From positions 4,712,001-4,776,000 of the forward strand of contig OZ004582.1 of assembly GCA_963924555.1 (NCBI GenBank): a DNA stretch of 64,000 nucleotides, written 5' to 3'. The notes below the pieces were generated by a model, which worked only from the letters and a program-made list of their open reading frames with translations, did not search any database and had not been told where the DNA came from. The position numbers and the translations under genes are program-made. How positions within the stretch are numbered: position 1 is the stretch's first letter; each line of letters opens with the position of its first letter. Source of the stretch: Crambe crambe. Taxonomy: Eukaryota; Porifera; Demospongiae; Poecilosclerida; Crambeidae. Shown here piece after piece: positions 11,251 to 23,300 of the stretch.

Positions 11251-11882
11251 GCGAACTAGCTCCTTTTTTCTTCTTCTTCACCATTTCATCAGTGAGCACT
11301 CCCATTTTGGAGAGAAGATGAAAATGTGGAGTTTTATAGAGCTACACCATCATTAGCTAAAATGTATCTGTGACTTAACTTTTAAATCACGACAATTGTA
11401 CGTAGTCATACCCCCTTAATGTTGCAAATTTATTTAATCATCTGCATAGCTATGTCCTTGGGCTCTAATTTGTAATGAATTGATTACTGGAGTTCAGAGG
11501 AGTGCATATAGTAACTCTATATACAGAAGATATCACTGGTTAGCAGGGTGTGTAGGAATTTCATCCTAGGTGTTGACACAAGCTATAGGTTGCAGCAGAT
11601 GAAGTAAACATACCCCCTGTGAAAACATCACACACTTTCTTCACACCCTAGCATGAAACTTGCTAATTTCACTGAATCAACTGTACAGGCATAACAACTG
11701 ATTGAAAATGAAGTTGTTTATAGCTACGATCTGTAGCTAGGCAGTTTCATAATAAACAAGCTAGCAACATAGCTACATGTGTATACATTGTGCCTACAGG
11801 TAACAGTAGATATAGTTTTAGTTAACAAGTCTTTCAGTGAATGTAGCTATAACTCTTGTTAATGAAAATGTAGACTGTAGCT

Positions 11883-11968
11883 AGCCTCGTCCCCAGGCGA
11901 TTCCATGTGCAATTATTATAGCATGTGGAATAATTGCGTGTGGAATCGCCTAGCTGGGGACGAGGCTA
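11883..11968. mobile_element. Short hairpin MITE with TAGCCTCGTCCCCAG termini
   Basis: An 86-bp near-palindrome: TAGCCTCGTCCCCAGGCGAT on the left matches the reverse complement of the right end, apart from four inserted bases (CTAG). The arms continue into CAATTATT and leave a short loop. A closely related terminus occurs at 29143-29160 and, inverted, at 36922-36940. Small non-autonomous inverted-repeat element. Confidence 0.75.
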
Positions 11969-11969
11969 A

Positions 11970-12447
11970 GACTGTAACTATATATACCTCCAGCTCATTG
12001 GTGATCTCCTGCTCAATGTAATAACATGCAAATAGTATGTACTCAGAATATACCAATAATATCTGTGAGGGACAGCAGACATTTTAGCCTTATGTGTGCC
12101 GCACTAAGGGTTGCTTCAGTGCTTTTCATGCACTACCCACTATACCGCACACCTATGATGTAAGCATCACTGATAATATGTGAATGTAAGCATCACCAAT
12201 AGGTGACAGGGATCAGTCTAAGTTGCAGACTATACATGTACATAGCTATAGCTTGCTGGCACACGTACATACTGATTTTCACTGAATCAACTGTTACTGG
12301 AGGAATACTAGTACACAGAATTTTTAGCCAGTATAATTAAGCATCAAAAGCAACTGCTATGTGATTGAAAATGAAAGTGTTTATAGTGTGTTATTGATTA
12401 TTATAAAAGAGACTGAAAAAAATACACCATAGGCTCATTTCTGCAGC
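11970..12447. other. Upstream region of membrane-protein copy 1
   Basis: About 480 bp without a gene. It carries sequence shared with the upstream regions of copies 2 and 3 (the 'ctgaatcaactgttactgga' type block at about 12280 and a tgaaaatgaaagtgtttat block near 12363). It therefore probably holds the promoter and 5' UTR of this family. Confidence 0.4.
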
Positions 12448-14187
12448 ATGATTTCGCTACTAATCTTGATGATTATACTGGCACCATGCAGCAGCATCAA
12501 TAGTCACAGCAGCAGAGCATGCCAACCATGGATGATTTATAACAACAGCTCTGGCAAGTGTGAATGTGGAGATACTGTAGGTGGGAATGGAATTGTTGCA
12601 TGTGACAGTGAGACCCTTAAAATTGCTGTGCTCTACTGCTACTGCATGACTTACAACGACAAGGTAAATCAGACTTTCGTGGGCAAGTGTCCAACAATGT
12701 GCAAGCTTGAAAGAGATTCTGAATATATCTCTCATAATATGATATACAGTAACACTACTGATGAGTTAAACAATGAAATGTGCAAGGATTACAGCAGAAG
12801 GGGTCAGCTTTGTGGCGACTGCATGGAGGGATATGGTCCTCCTGTGTATTCATACTCTTTGAAATGTGTAAAATGTAAAGAGGAAGACTTCAAATGGAAC
12901 TTACTGAAGTACATTGCAATAGCATTTGTTCCATTGACAATCTTTTACTTCATTATTATTATGTTCCGGTTATCAGTCACCACTGGATCAATGGCAGCAT
13001 TCGTCTTAACTTGCCAGATACTCACGATACCAAGTCCAATGCGTTTACTTATGGATCATGATCACAATATAGCAACTTCTACAAAGATTTTTATATCCTT
13101 TTTTTCTCTATGGAACTTAGACATTTTCAGATCTCTCTATGATCCATTTTGCATCCATCCAAAGATGAACACTCTGCAAGCAAATATGCTCGATTATGTA
13201 GTTGGTGTTTACCCTCTTTGCTTGATATTTCTCACATATCTTGCAGTGATATTGCATGACCGTTATGTGATCGTAGCTAGACTTTGGAAACCAGTGAGCA
13301 AATTATTTGCCTTGATAAGACGAGAGTCGAACATTAGAGGTTCATTGATAACAGCATTTGCTACATTTTTGGTTCTGTCCTATGAAAAAATACTCAATGT
13401 TTCCTTTGATATTTTAACACCTGCTACCTTATACACAATTGAAGGAAAACAGTACAAGCAACTCTATTTATACAGCGACGGAGAAATTCCATACTTCGGA
13501 AGGGACCACATACCGTACGGAGTTATAGCATTGATAATGTTAACAATCTTCAATATTCTCCCCATGGTTGTTCTATTTTTATATCCCTGCCGCTGCATTC
13601 AGAAATGCATCAGTCATTTGAGATTCCAAAAACATTTTCTTCACACACTGATGGATGCTTTCCAAGGTTGCTACCGCTTTGAACCTTGGGATTGCCGATA
13701 TTTTGCTGCACTCTACATGCTCCTAAGGATCATTCAATTAGCTTCATTCGCTTTTACAAGAGATCTTTTGTACACTGCAATCACTGCTGTCTTCTACATG
13801 GTCTATGCAGGGGCAGTATTTCTGGTTAAACCATACAGAGTAAAACTTTATAATAATATTGATGGAGCTTTTTTCCTACTCTATGGCTGCCTCTACTCTC
13901 TGTTCAGTGCTAGCATATTTGCTTTTATCTTTGAGCCACAGTTTCCTCATGCTGTACATGTCTTTTTCTTCTACATAATAGGAGTATTTCCAGTATCATA
14001 TGGCTTTATAGTACTAGTACGAGTGTTTATGCCTGACAAGCTAGTGCTGAAGATTAAGACATGCTTTCATTCCACAGTATCCCATATAAAGGAATTCATC
14101 ACATCAAAAGAAGTCAGCAATTCAATTCCTCATCAATCACAGCATGAAAATGAGAATTCACCCTTGCTAAGTAACATTTATAGCTGA
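12448..14187 (+). CDS. Cysteine-rich multi-pass membrane protein, copy 1 (intact)
   Basis: Single-exon open frame of 579 residues, and the only undamaged member of a three-copy tandem family. Residues 1-17 form a signal peptide. About 25-145 is an extracellular cysteine-rich region ending in LCGDCMEGYGPPVYSYSLKC and several N-glycosylation sites. From about 148 to 530 there are nine or ten hydrophobic segments. Between later segments lies a loop with FQGCYRFEPWDCRYFA. The C-terminal tail of about 35 residues ends with ENSPLLSNIYS, an acidic dileucine motif (ExxxLL) suggesting endocytic or lysosomal sorting. I cannot name a characterised family; such cysteine-rich multi-pass proteins occur as large uncharacterised sets in sponges (from general knowledge). 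Receptor, transporter or channel cannot be decided. Absence of introns could mean retro-origin or an ancestral intronless family. Confidence 0.8.
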   Translation: MISLLILMIILAPCSSINSHSSRACQPWMIYNNSSGKCECGDTVGGNGIVACDSETLKIAVLYCYCMTYNDKVNQTFVGKCPTMCKLERDSEYISHNMIYSNTTDELNNEMCKDYSRRGQLCGDCMEGYGPPVYSYSLKCVKCKEEDFKWNLLKYIAIAFVPLTIFYFIIIMFRLSVTTGSMAAFVLTCQILTIPSPMRLLMDHDHNIATSTKIFISFFSLWNLDIFRSLYDPFCIHPKMNTLQANMLDYVVGVYPLCLIFLTYLAVILHDRYVIVARLWKPVSKLFALIRRESNIRGSLITAFATFLVLSYEKILNVSFDILTPATLYTIEGKQYKQLYLYSDGEIPYFGRDHIPYGVIALIMLTIFNILPMVVLFLYPCRCIQKCISHLRFQKHFLHTLMDAFQGCYRFEPWDCRYFAALYMLLRIIQLASFAFTRDLLYTAITAVFYMVYAGAVFLVKPYRVKLYNNIDGAFFLLYGCLYSLFSASIFAFIFEPQFPHAVHVFFFYIIGVFPVSYGFIVLVRVFMPDKLVLKIKTCFHSTVSHIKEFITSKEVSNSIPHQSQHENENSPLLSNIYS

Positions 14188-15169
14188 AATAGCAAGTAGC
14201 TAACTTAGTTACCATTTACATGTTCTGTATGTAGCTATAATAATAATTAAAAAAATATTAAGGGGAGAAAAGCAATAAAACATCAATTCTAGTGCACTCT
14301 ACATAGGTATGTAAATTTTTTTCACTAAATTTGAAAACTCCAGCTATGACTATGTCACTCAATTGATTATCAGCTAGCTATACGTACAGTGTTGAAGGTT
14401 AAGTGGCCTGATAGAGGTGTGTATCATGATCTAATATAGCTATAATACGTCATGGATTCCAGCCTAAGATTTCTTTTAACTGACATAGCTCAGTACCCAA
14501 TCACATGATGGTCAGGCCACGGGTCTAGCAATAATTATACCCAGACATAGATATGGCAGTACAGCATTCCAGTCTATCTGGGATTCACAATCCAGTTAAG
14601 TGTTTATTTCAGTCCGTCCTGAGCTGCATTCATGCTTTATGCAACTCTATACTAGTGCAAGTTCATAGACCTACTCTATGGCACTGAATATAACCACTGT
14701 ATCTTCAATAATGATCCAGGACACAAGAGAATTAGCTAACCACACATGTTCGAGCATAACATGACTGAGAAGGTGTAGCTCACTGTGAAGAATACACATG
14801 GTAAAGCCTAAAGCGATGGACTTGTAGACTTGTCATGCACAACAGCTACCCTAGACCTGATCTTGGAATTTAGCCATACAGTGTCCCGATATACTTGCAC
14901 AAGTACTAGCAGTGAAACTTATGTAAGCATCAATAATTGTAAGCCTGGATAAAACAACTGTTACTGGAGCCAACAGGATTTCTAGTCTGTGTATATAACA
15001 AGTTAAAAACATCAAACCTGTACTGAAAATGAAGATGAAAGTGTTTATCTGCAGCACATCCAGGGGATTACATACGCAATACGATGTGTATATAAAGGAA
15101 ACTACATGCAGCTACACCAAATCATAGTTTGTGCATTACACACAAGCAGCTACTATATTACATAGCAGA

Positions 15170-16728
15170 ATGTTCATAACATTGATCCTGATCATGGCAA
15201 TACTTGCACCATGCAGTAGTAGCAGCAGGACATGCCGACCATGGATGGTTTATAACAACAGCTCTGGAAAGTGTGAATGTGGAGAAACTGCTGGGAAAGG
15301 AATTGTTGCATGCGACAGCGAGACCCTTAAAATTGCTGTGCTTTACTGCTACTGTATGACTCACAATGACAAGGTAAATCAGACATTCATAGGCAAGTGT
15401 CCAACAATGTGCAAGCTTGAAAGAGATTCTGAATATATCTCATAATGTGATATAAGTAACACTACTGATGAGTTAAACAGTGAAATGTGCAAGGATTACA
15501 GCAGAAGGGGTCAGCTTTGTGGTGACTGCATGGAGGGATATGGTCCTCCTGTGTATTCGTACACATTTAAACTCACGATACCAAGTCCACTGCATTTACT
15601 TATGGATCAGGATTAAATATAGCAACTTCTACGAAAATTTTTATGTCCTTTTTTTCTCTATGGAACTTATCTAGACATTTTCAGATCTCTCTATGATCCA
15701 TTTTGCATCCATCCAAAGATGAACACTCTGCAAGCAAATATGCTCGATTATGTAGTTGGTGTTTACCCTCTTTGCTTGATATTTCTCACACATCTTGCAG
15801 TGATACTGCATGACCGTTATGTAATTGTAGCTAGACTTTGGAAACCAGTGAGCAAATTATTTGCCTTGATAAGACGAGAGTTGAACATTAGAGGTTCATT
15901 GATAACAGCATTTGCTACATTTTTGGTTCTGTCCTATGAAAAAATACTCAATGTTTCCTTTGATATTTTAACGCCTGCTACCTTATACACAGTTGAAGGA
16001 AAACAGCACAAACAACTCTATTTATACAACGACGGAGAAATTCCATACTTCGGAAGGGACCACATACCATATGGAGTTATAGCATTGATAATGTTAACAA
16101 TCTTCAATATTCTCCCCATGATTGTTCTATTTTTATAGCTATCCCTGCCACTGCATTCAGAAATGCATCAGTCATTTGAGATTCCAAAAACATCTTCTTC
16201 ACACACTGATGGATGCTTTCCAAGGTTGCTACTGCTTTGAACCTTGGGATTGTCGATATTTTGCTGCACTCTACATGCTCCTAAGGATCATTCAATTAGC
16301 TTCATTCGCTTTTACAAGAGATCTTTTGTACACTGCAATCACTGCTGTCTTCTACATGGTCTATGCAGGGGCAGTATTTCTGGTTAAACCATACAGAGTA
16401 AAAATAATATTGATGGAGCTTTTTTCCTACTCTATGGCTGCCTCTACTCTCTGTTCAGTGCTAGCATATTTGCTTTTATCTTTGAGCCACAGTTTCCTCA
16501 TGCTGTACATGTCCTTTTCTTTTACATAATAGGAGTATTTCCAGTATCATATGGCTTTATAGTACTAGTACGAGTGTTTATGCCTGACAAGCTAGTGCTG
16601 AAGATTAAAACATGCTTTCATTCCACAGTATCCCAATTCGTCACATCCAAGAAGTTAGCAATTCAATTCCTCATCAATCGCAGCATGAAAATGAGAATTC
16701 ACCCCTGCTAAGTAACTTTTATAGCTGA
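15170..16728 (+). pseudogene. Cysteine-rich multi-pass membrane protein, copy 2 (pseudogene)
   Basis: Starts at the conserved MFITLILIM signal peptide and follows copies 1 and 3 to a TGA at 16726. It is broken several times. A 2-bp deletion near 15440 creates a premature stop after RDSEYIS. An internal deletion of about 155 bp near 15573 removes the end of the cysteine-rich region and the first membrane segments. Small insertions occur near 15669 (ATCT-type) and 16137, and a 7-bp deletion lies near 16402. The cysteine-rich N terminus and the C-terminal tail (ENSPLLSNFYS) can still be read. No functional product is expected, though the transcript could still be made because upstream sequence is shared with copy 3. 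Confidence 0.9.
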
Positions 16729-17768
16729 AATAGCAAGTAGCCAACTTAGTTACCATTTACATGTACTGTATGTAGCTATAATAATAATAATAAATATTAA
16801 GGGGAGCCTGAAAAGCAACAAAACATCAATTCTAGTGCACTCTACATAACTATGTAAAAAATTTTTTCACTAAATTTGAAAACTCCAGCTATGACTATGC
16901 CACTCAATCAATTATCAGCTAATCAGTGTTATGATGTCAGCTATACAATGTTGAAGGTTAAGTTGACTGCTGTGGCCTGACAGAGGTGTGTATCATGATC
17001 TATATAGCTATGTCATGGATTCCAGCCTGACATCTAGCTCAGTACCCAATCGCATGATGGTCAGGCCACAGGTCTAGCAATAAGCTACACATAATATAGT
17101 CATTATACCCAGACATAGATATGGCAGTAGAGCATTCCAGTCTATCTGGGATTCACAATCCAGTTAAGTGTTCATTTCAGTCCGTCCTGAGCCTGCATTC
17201 ATGCTTTATGCAACTCTATACTAGTGCAAGTTCATAGACCTACTCTATGGCACTGAATATAACCACTGTATCTTCAATAATGATCCAGGACACAAGAGGA
17301 TGAATATAGAATTAACCATATCTTTGCACACGTTTGAGCATAACATGACTGAGAAGGTGTAGCTCACTGTGAAGAATACACATGGTCAAGCCTAAAGCGA
17401 TGGACTTGGAGACTTATCATGCACAACAGCTACCCTAGATCTGATCTTGGAATTTAGAAGCTGGGATTATCATGCATGCCACACAGTCTCCTGATATATA
17501 TACTTGCACAAGTACTAGCAGTGAAACTTATGTAAGCATCAATAATAACTGTTAGCCTGCATAAAACAACTGTTACTGGAGCCAACAGGATTTCTAGTCT
17601 GTGTATGTAATAAGTTAAAAACATCAAAACTGTATTGAAAATAAAGATGAAGGTGTTTATCTGTAGCATATGCAGGGGATTACATACGCAGTATGATGTG
17701 TATATAAAGGAAACTATGTAGCTACACAAATTCATAGTTTGTGCATTACAAGGAGCATAGCTAGCAGA

Positions 17769-19483
17769 ATGTTCATAACATTGATCTTGATCATGGCAAT
17801 ACTTGTACCATGCAGTAATAGCAGCAGAACATGCCGACCATGGATGGTTTATAACAACAGCTCTGGCAAGTGTGAATGTGGAGATACTGTAGCTTGGAAT
17901 GGAATTGTTGCATGTGACAGTGAGACCCTTAAAATTGCTGTGCTCTACTGCTACTGCATGACTTACAACGACAAGGTAAATCAGACTTTCGTGGGCAAGT
18001 GTCCAACAATGTGCAAGCTTGAAAGAGATTCTGAATATCTCTCTCATAACGTGATATACAGTAACACTACTGATGAGTTAAACAATGAAATGTGCAAGGA
18101 TTACAGCAGAAGGGGTCAGCTTTGTGGTAACTGTATGGAGGGCTATGGTCCTCCTGTGTATTCGTACACATTTAAATGTGTCAAATGTAAAGAGGAAGAC
18201 TTCAAATGGAACTTACTGAAGTACATTGCAATAGCATTTGTTCCATTGACCATCTTTTACTTCATTATTATTATATTCCGGTTATCAGTCACCACTGGAT
18301 CGATGGCAGCATACGTCTTAACTTGCCAGATACTCACAATACCAGGTCCACTGCATTTACTTATGGATCAGGATTACAATATAGCAACTTCTACAAAGAT
18401 TTTATATCCTTTTTTTCTCTATGGAACTTAGACATTTTCAGATCTCTCTATGATCCATTTTGCATCCATCCTAAGATGAACACTCTGCAAGCAAACATGC
18501 TTGATTACGTAGTTGGTGTTTACCCTCTTTGCTTGATATTCCTCACATATCTTGCAGTGATACTGCATGACCGTTATGTGATCGTAGCTAGACTTTGGAA
18601 ACCAGTGAGCAAATTATTTGCCTTGATAAGACAAGAGTCGAACATTAGAGGTTCATTGATAACAGCATTTGCTACATTTTTGGTTCTGTCCTATGAAAAG
18701 ATACTCAATGTTTCCTTTGATATTTTAACGCCTGCTACCTTATACACAATTGAAGGAAAAGAGTACAAGCAACTCTATTTATACAACGACGGAGAAATTC
18801 CATACTTCGGAAGGGACCACATACCGTACGGAGTTATAGCATTGATAATGTTAACAATCTTCAATATTCTCCCCATGGTTGTTTTATTTTTATATCCCTG
18901 CCGCTGCATTCAGAAATGCATCAGTCATTTGAGATTCCAAAAGCATTTTCTTCACACACTGATGGATGCTTTCCAAGGTTGCTACCGCTTTGAACCTTGG
19001 GATTGCCGATATTTTGCTGCACTCTACATGCTCCTAAGGATCATTCAATTAGCTTCATTCGCTTTTACAAGAGATCTTTTGTACACTGCAATCACTGCTG
19101 TCTTCTACATGGTCTATGCAGGGGCAGTATTTCTGGTTAAACCATACAGAGTAAAACTTTATAATAATATTGATGGAGCTTTTTTCCTACTCTATGGCTG
19201 CCTCTACTCTCTGTTCAGTGCTAGCATATTTGCTTTTATCTTTGAGCCACAGTTTCCTCATGCTGTACATGTCTTTTTCTTCTACATAATAGGAGTATCT
19301 CCAGTATTTTATGGCTTCATAGTACTAGTACGAGTATTTATGCCTGACAAGCTAGTGCTGAAGATTAAAACATGCTTTCATTCCACAGAATTTGTTTCAC
19401 CCAAAGAAGAGTCAATTCCTCAACCATTTCAGCATGAAGATCTCAATGAAATATCATCACTGCTAAGTAACATTCATGCTTAA
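17769..19483 (+). pseudogene. Cysteine-rich multi-pass membrane protein, copy 3 (one frameshift)
   Basis: ATG at 17769 (MFITLILIM signal peptide). The frame is open to about 18400, where a T run is one base shorter than in copy 1 (GATTTTATA against GATTTTTATA), shifting the frame. From there the second frame is open to the stop at 19481-19483. Restoring that base would give a full-length protein very similar to copy 1, with a diverged tail that keeps an ExxxLL motif (EISSLLSNIHA). No other lesion is seen. The single homopolymer indel may be a recent mutation, an allele or an assembly error, so the gene could be functional in the animal. An upstream in-frame ATG at 17739 exists, but the signal peptide begins at 17769. 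Confidence 0.75.
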
Positions 19484-20313
19484 CTATCAGCTACAGTGAG
19501 AAAAAAATTAAGCTAGTTGCTATTATTATTTTCATTGTAAAGCCACTATAGCTACTTAGCTAGCTATCCATACACTAGAATTATGACTATAGTCCAGATA
19601 ACTTTTGTGAAGTCCAGCCTTGAAATCATACGAGATGTTGTTTTTTTGATACTGAAATTTTTATCACATTGCCTCTGGATATTTACATGTTCTATGTTGC
19701 ACTAGCTACAATATATTATAGAACATGCAGTATATTGACCGAAATGAGATTATTAATTATTATGCCTTGGAATTTCCTGTGTTATGAAGAGCTAGTTATA
19801 AGAACGTTATATATCTATCACTCACACTATACTAGCTATAAGATAAACATGAAATTCCCCCAATCTCTCCAGTTATCACCACTTATATAATCAGTTAACT
19901 AATCGCAAGCCTGCGATCCATCATGTTGCAGCAGGTAATTAGCAATTTAATTGTGCAGGAGCTTATGATGGATAATAAAGTGCTGAGCCATGGAATGTGA
20001 AAAAAAAATGTGCTGCACATCAGTCCCATGCACTTACACTGTAGCTAACTATTATGTGATGATGCCTATCATTCTGGTATCAGCTAAATCTTGGAATCTT
20101 GGAATCTCATTCCAAATGTTCCACCATAGCTATTCCAACATTAAATTTTAATGTATAATAACAATAGACCAAAATAATTATTAATTTTTTTAAAATGGTG
20201 GGATCATGGACCATTGAATCTCTTGCTTAAAGCTGATTAATCAGATTGGTGGTATTATATTTATAGAAGAAATTAATCACTTATTACACAGGTAACATGC
20301 AGAACACAAAAGC
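19484..20313. other. Intergenic, no supported gene
   Basis: AT-rich sequence between the convergent membrane-protein copy 3 and the TATDN1-type gene. A small open frame at 19669-19890 has no recognisable domain and is treated as chance. Confidence 0.4.
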
Positions 20314-23300
20314 TTAAATATTCCATTTGAAAAAAGAGCAAGTGTTTTTAAAAATGATTTCAGCAAGTTCATACTTGTCCACCTGACAGACGTTTGCTAA
20401 AACTTCCAGCACTTGTCTATAATACAGTGTAGTCATCATAATTATAGTCTGGTGTAGCCGACCCTTTACCTTCCTTTTCTTGGAGGTGGGAGGTAAAGGG
20501 TCAGCTACACCAGACTATAAGGCACAACAATTTCCCCTTGTTCAATGAAAGCACTAAGTGCTGAATCCTCGGCTCATGATATGATACATCACATAATTAT
20601 TAAGATGACTTGAAATTACACATATAAAACTACTATACTATCTAATAGTGCACACCATGCAGCTCATCACGTGCACATACGTAAGCTCTGCCCACCATCG
20701 TTTTGCTAGGCAGCTAGCTATAGCTTCGAAGCTTGGTTGCTTTAGTCTTGCTATATAGCTCATGTAAAGAAGTACCACAGTAGCTTTCTGTGCGTGTTCT
20801 CGTGAGTAAGAACAGCTGTACAGCTTAGTGTAAGTATAAATAACGTCATAATACGAATCATAAATTTTACACAGTTGTTACAAAGAATATGTCATGTTAG
20901 TACTTTAGTTTCTATCTAAAGATAAACGACTTCACTTATTTTATTGTAACAGACAGACAGAACGACAACCATAATCCTTGCTCGTGCATGCGTGCCGAGG
21001 ATTAACTATAACTATTATGCTCATAGAATTGGCAAAGCTAAGATTCCATAAAATGAATGCAACCTATAAACGCTAACGTCTTGCCAGCAGTATAGGAGCT
21101 TGGGTCATGCAGTTATAATCTAGGAGCCTAACTATGTAGTTAGAAATTCATTCCTATAAAGGACTGCATAGAGCTCAGCCTAAGTACAGCGATTTGGTTC
21201 ATAGCTGTTAGAATACTGCATGTCAATACTTCTTACACTATATTCCTGGGTTCATTTCGACTCTTAACTGCCATTCCTTTTTCCCATCTCTCTTTTTTTC
21301 GTGACGGAAATTCTGTAGTCACCATTTTAGAACTTGCATGTGTAGGACGAATCTCACACCATGGGGAATCTGATATTATGATCAGCAATAATAATAACAT
21401 ACGTATGTGGAGTGACTCTATTAATTAAAGCTATTAAAAGAGAAGGGACTGTCAAAATTAAATATCCACTTATATTTTTCCAATTTTGGAGATAATGGCA
21501 CCAAAATTCATATGTGACAGTCGAGGGTAGAAATCAAATTTTATTCTTTTGTCATGACTGATGCTTTACAATACAATTTTCTGCCTTTCTTTTCAAAAGT
21601 AGAAAGCGTGAATAAAGTTCCTCGACTGTCACATATGCATGAGGACCTGTTGAAATCAGGCCCTAAGAAGCTCATCATTAATTATGGGTTTAATTATGTA
21701 CCCAAGGAATGCATAACGAACAACCATTATTGCCTCATTAGATCACACAGCACATTGCTATATTGAAGATTTAAGTTCCAATTGCAGAAATAGAGGTAAG
21801 TTTTACTAACCAGTACTGATATCTGACTGATTTCTTATCTCTTGCAGTGCATGGGACAATTATAATGTATCGTGCAATACATTTTAGAAGTTAGTTAACT
21901 ATATGCACATTGTAGACTAACCAGTTTCAATAAGTATTCGATCCAGTGGGATTTTTTTCACCACTTCAAGATTTTCAGTTGTCTTCAATGAGCTACAGAT
22001 GAATTATGATATTAAGTACATGTACAGGTATAACTATGCATATGTATTGCTTATATATCGTGTACCATCCATTTAATCCAATGTAGAGTCCAAAATCCAA
22101 AATACCAATCACTTCTTCTGCTGTCCCAGTGAACGAGTGCACCTGACAAGTGGAATTTTGGTTTGTTTATTGATTTTGGTGAACCAAATAAGTAGACCAT
22201 TAACTTATTGGGTTTACTTATTACTACTGTATAGGGAAAATAATAATTCATACTTATAATTACTTGTAATTAGGTTTCGTATAAGGTAATTAATTTTCAT
22301 GTGATTAATTTTCGAACATGACCATGAAAATCACAATAATTATGTACAATACATTATGCACTTACGTACCACACCGTGATCAAACTTCCTTCTGTTACGT
22401 TGAAGGATTCTAAAATCAGAAAAAAATACTACTGTAAAACAATTAATAATGTGAAGTATTCACAATGTGCACTTGATCCTATTCATTCTACTATAATAAT
22501 TATTAAGCTCCAACATTCTTTATAGAAAGTTTCCCCTATAGTCCTTGATTAGATGAATGACCTTGAGTAGATGAATGACCTTCCTCCAAGATAATATTAG
22601 ACTATAGCTAGTCACAATCAAGGAATCTCATTGGTCCATTTGGTGAATTCTATTCACTTTCACGCCTTATAGCACTTAGAATTCACTTGCCCTAGGTAAA
22701 CCCGGTAAAGATGGTCATTCCAATTGGTCCAATTCTAGTTCTAGCAACGCATCGCAGTGGCCACGGTTATTGTTTCTAGGTGCGCTCTGATTCATGTTTG
22801 TTGCATTTAAAAACCATGGTTATTGTTTCCAAGTGTGTGTTGAGGTAAGTTAAACAACTCCAGTGATTGGCTATAGTCTAAATAAGTTAGACACCTCGAC
22901 CAACGGGATCTACGGTCTGTTTAGAAACCTTCGGGCCCTTAGTAGCGCCCTCGCTGCGCTCGGGATGCTACAGCCCAGGGCTCTCTCGTTGTTTAACTAT
23001 TATATAGTGGACTTGTGCTGTGTTTTTGAACCAGTTGAACTGTAGGATTGCTAAGTTGACTATAACTTACCATGGCTTCAGTTAGTGTAGAGCATACTAC
23101 TAACAGTGCTAGGTAGCTAGCTGGGAGACTACAGTTCACTTTTACTGTGAGCCATGATGATACTGGCAGTTAAGATCAAAGTACCGCGCTATCCATACAG
23201 CAGACTTGTTGTTTACATAGTTTTAATAAAGCAGCAGCCAAGCAAGTATTAAAGCTACTTGCTTTTCCGCTTTCAAATGTTCTGAATTGCTCCAGTTTTA

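Larger units (their letters stand above)
14165..19483 (+). repeat. Tandem duplication units of the membrane-protein gene
   Basis: The 3' flank of copy 1 (about 14165-14960) is nearly the same as the 3' flank of copy 2 (about 16708-17640), each leading into the next copy. The repeat unit is about 2.55 kb. Indels of up to tens of bases separate the units. This is head-to-tail tandem duplication by unequal exchange. The spacers hold no other gene that I can support. Confidence 0.85.

Noticed and set aside
17454-18047. 197-residue minus-strand open frame opposite membrane-protein copy 3
   Set aside because: It lies antisense to a gene with clear signal peptide and cysteine motifs, and the same antisense frame appears opposite copies 1 and 2; a shadow.
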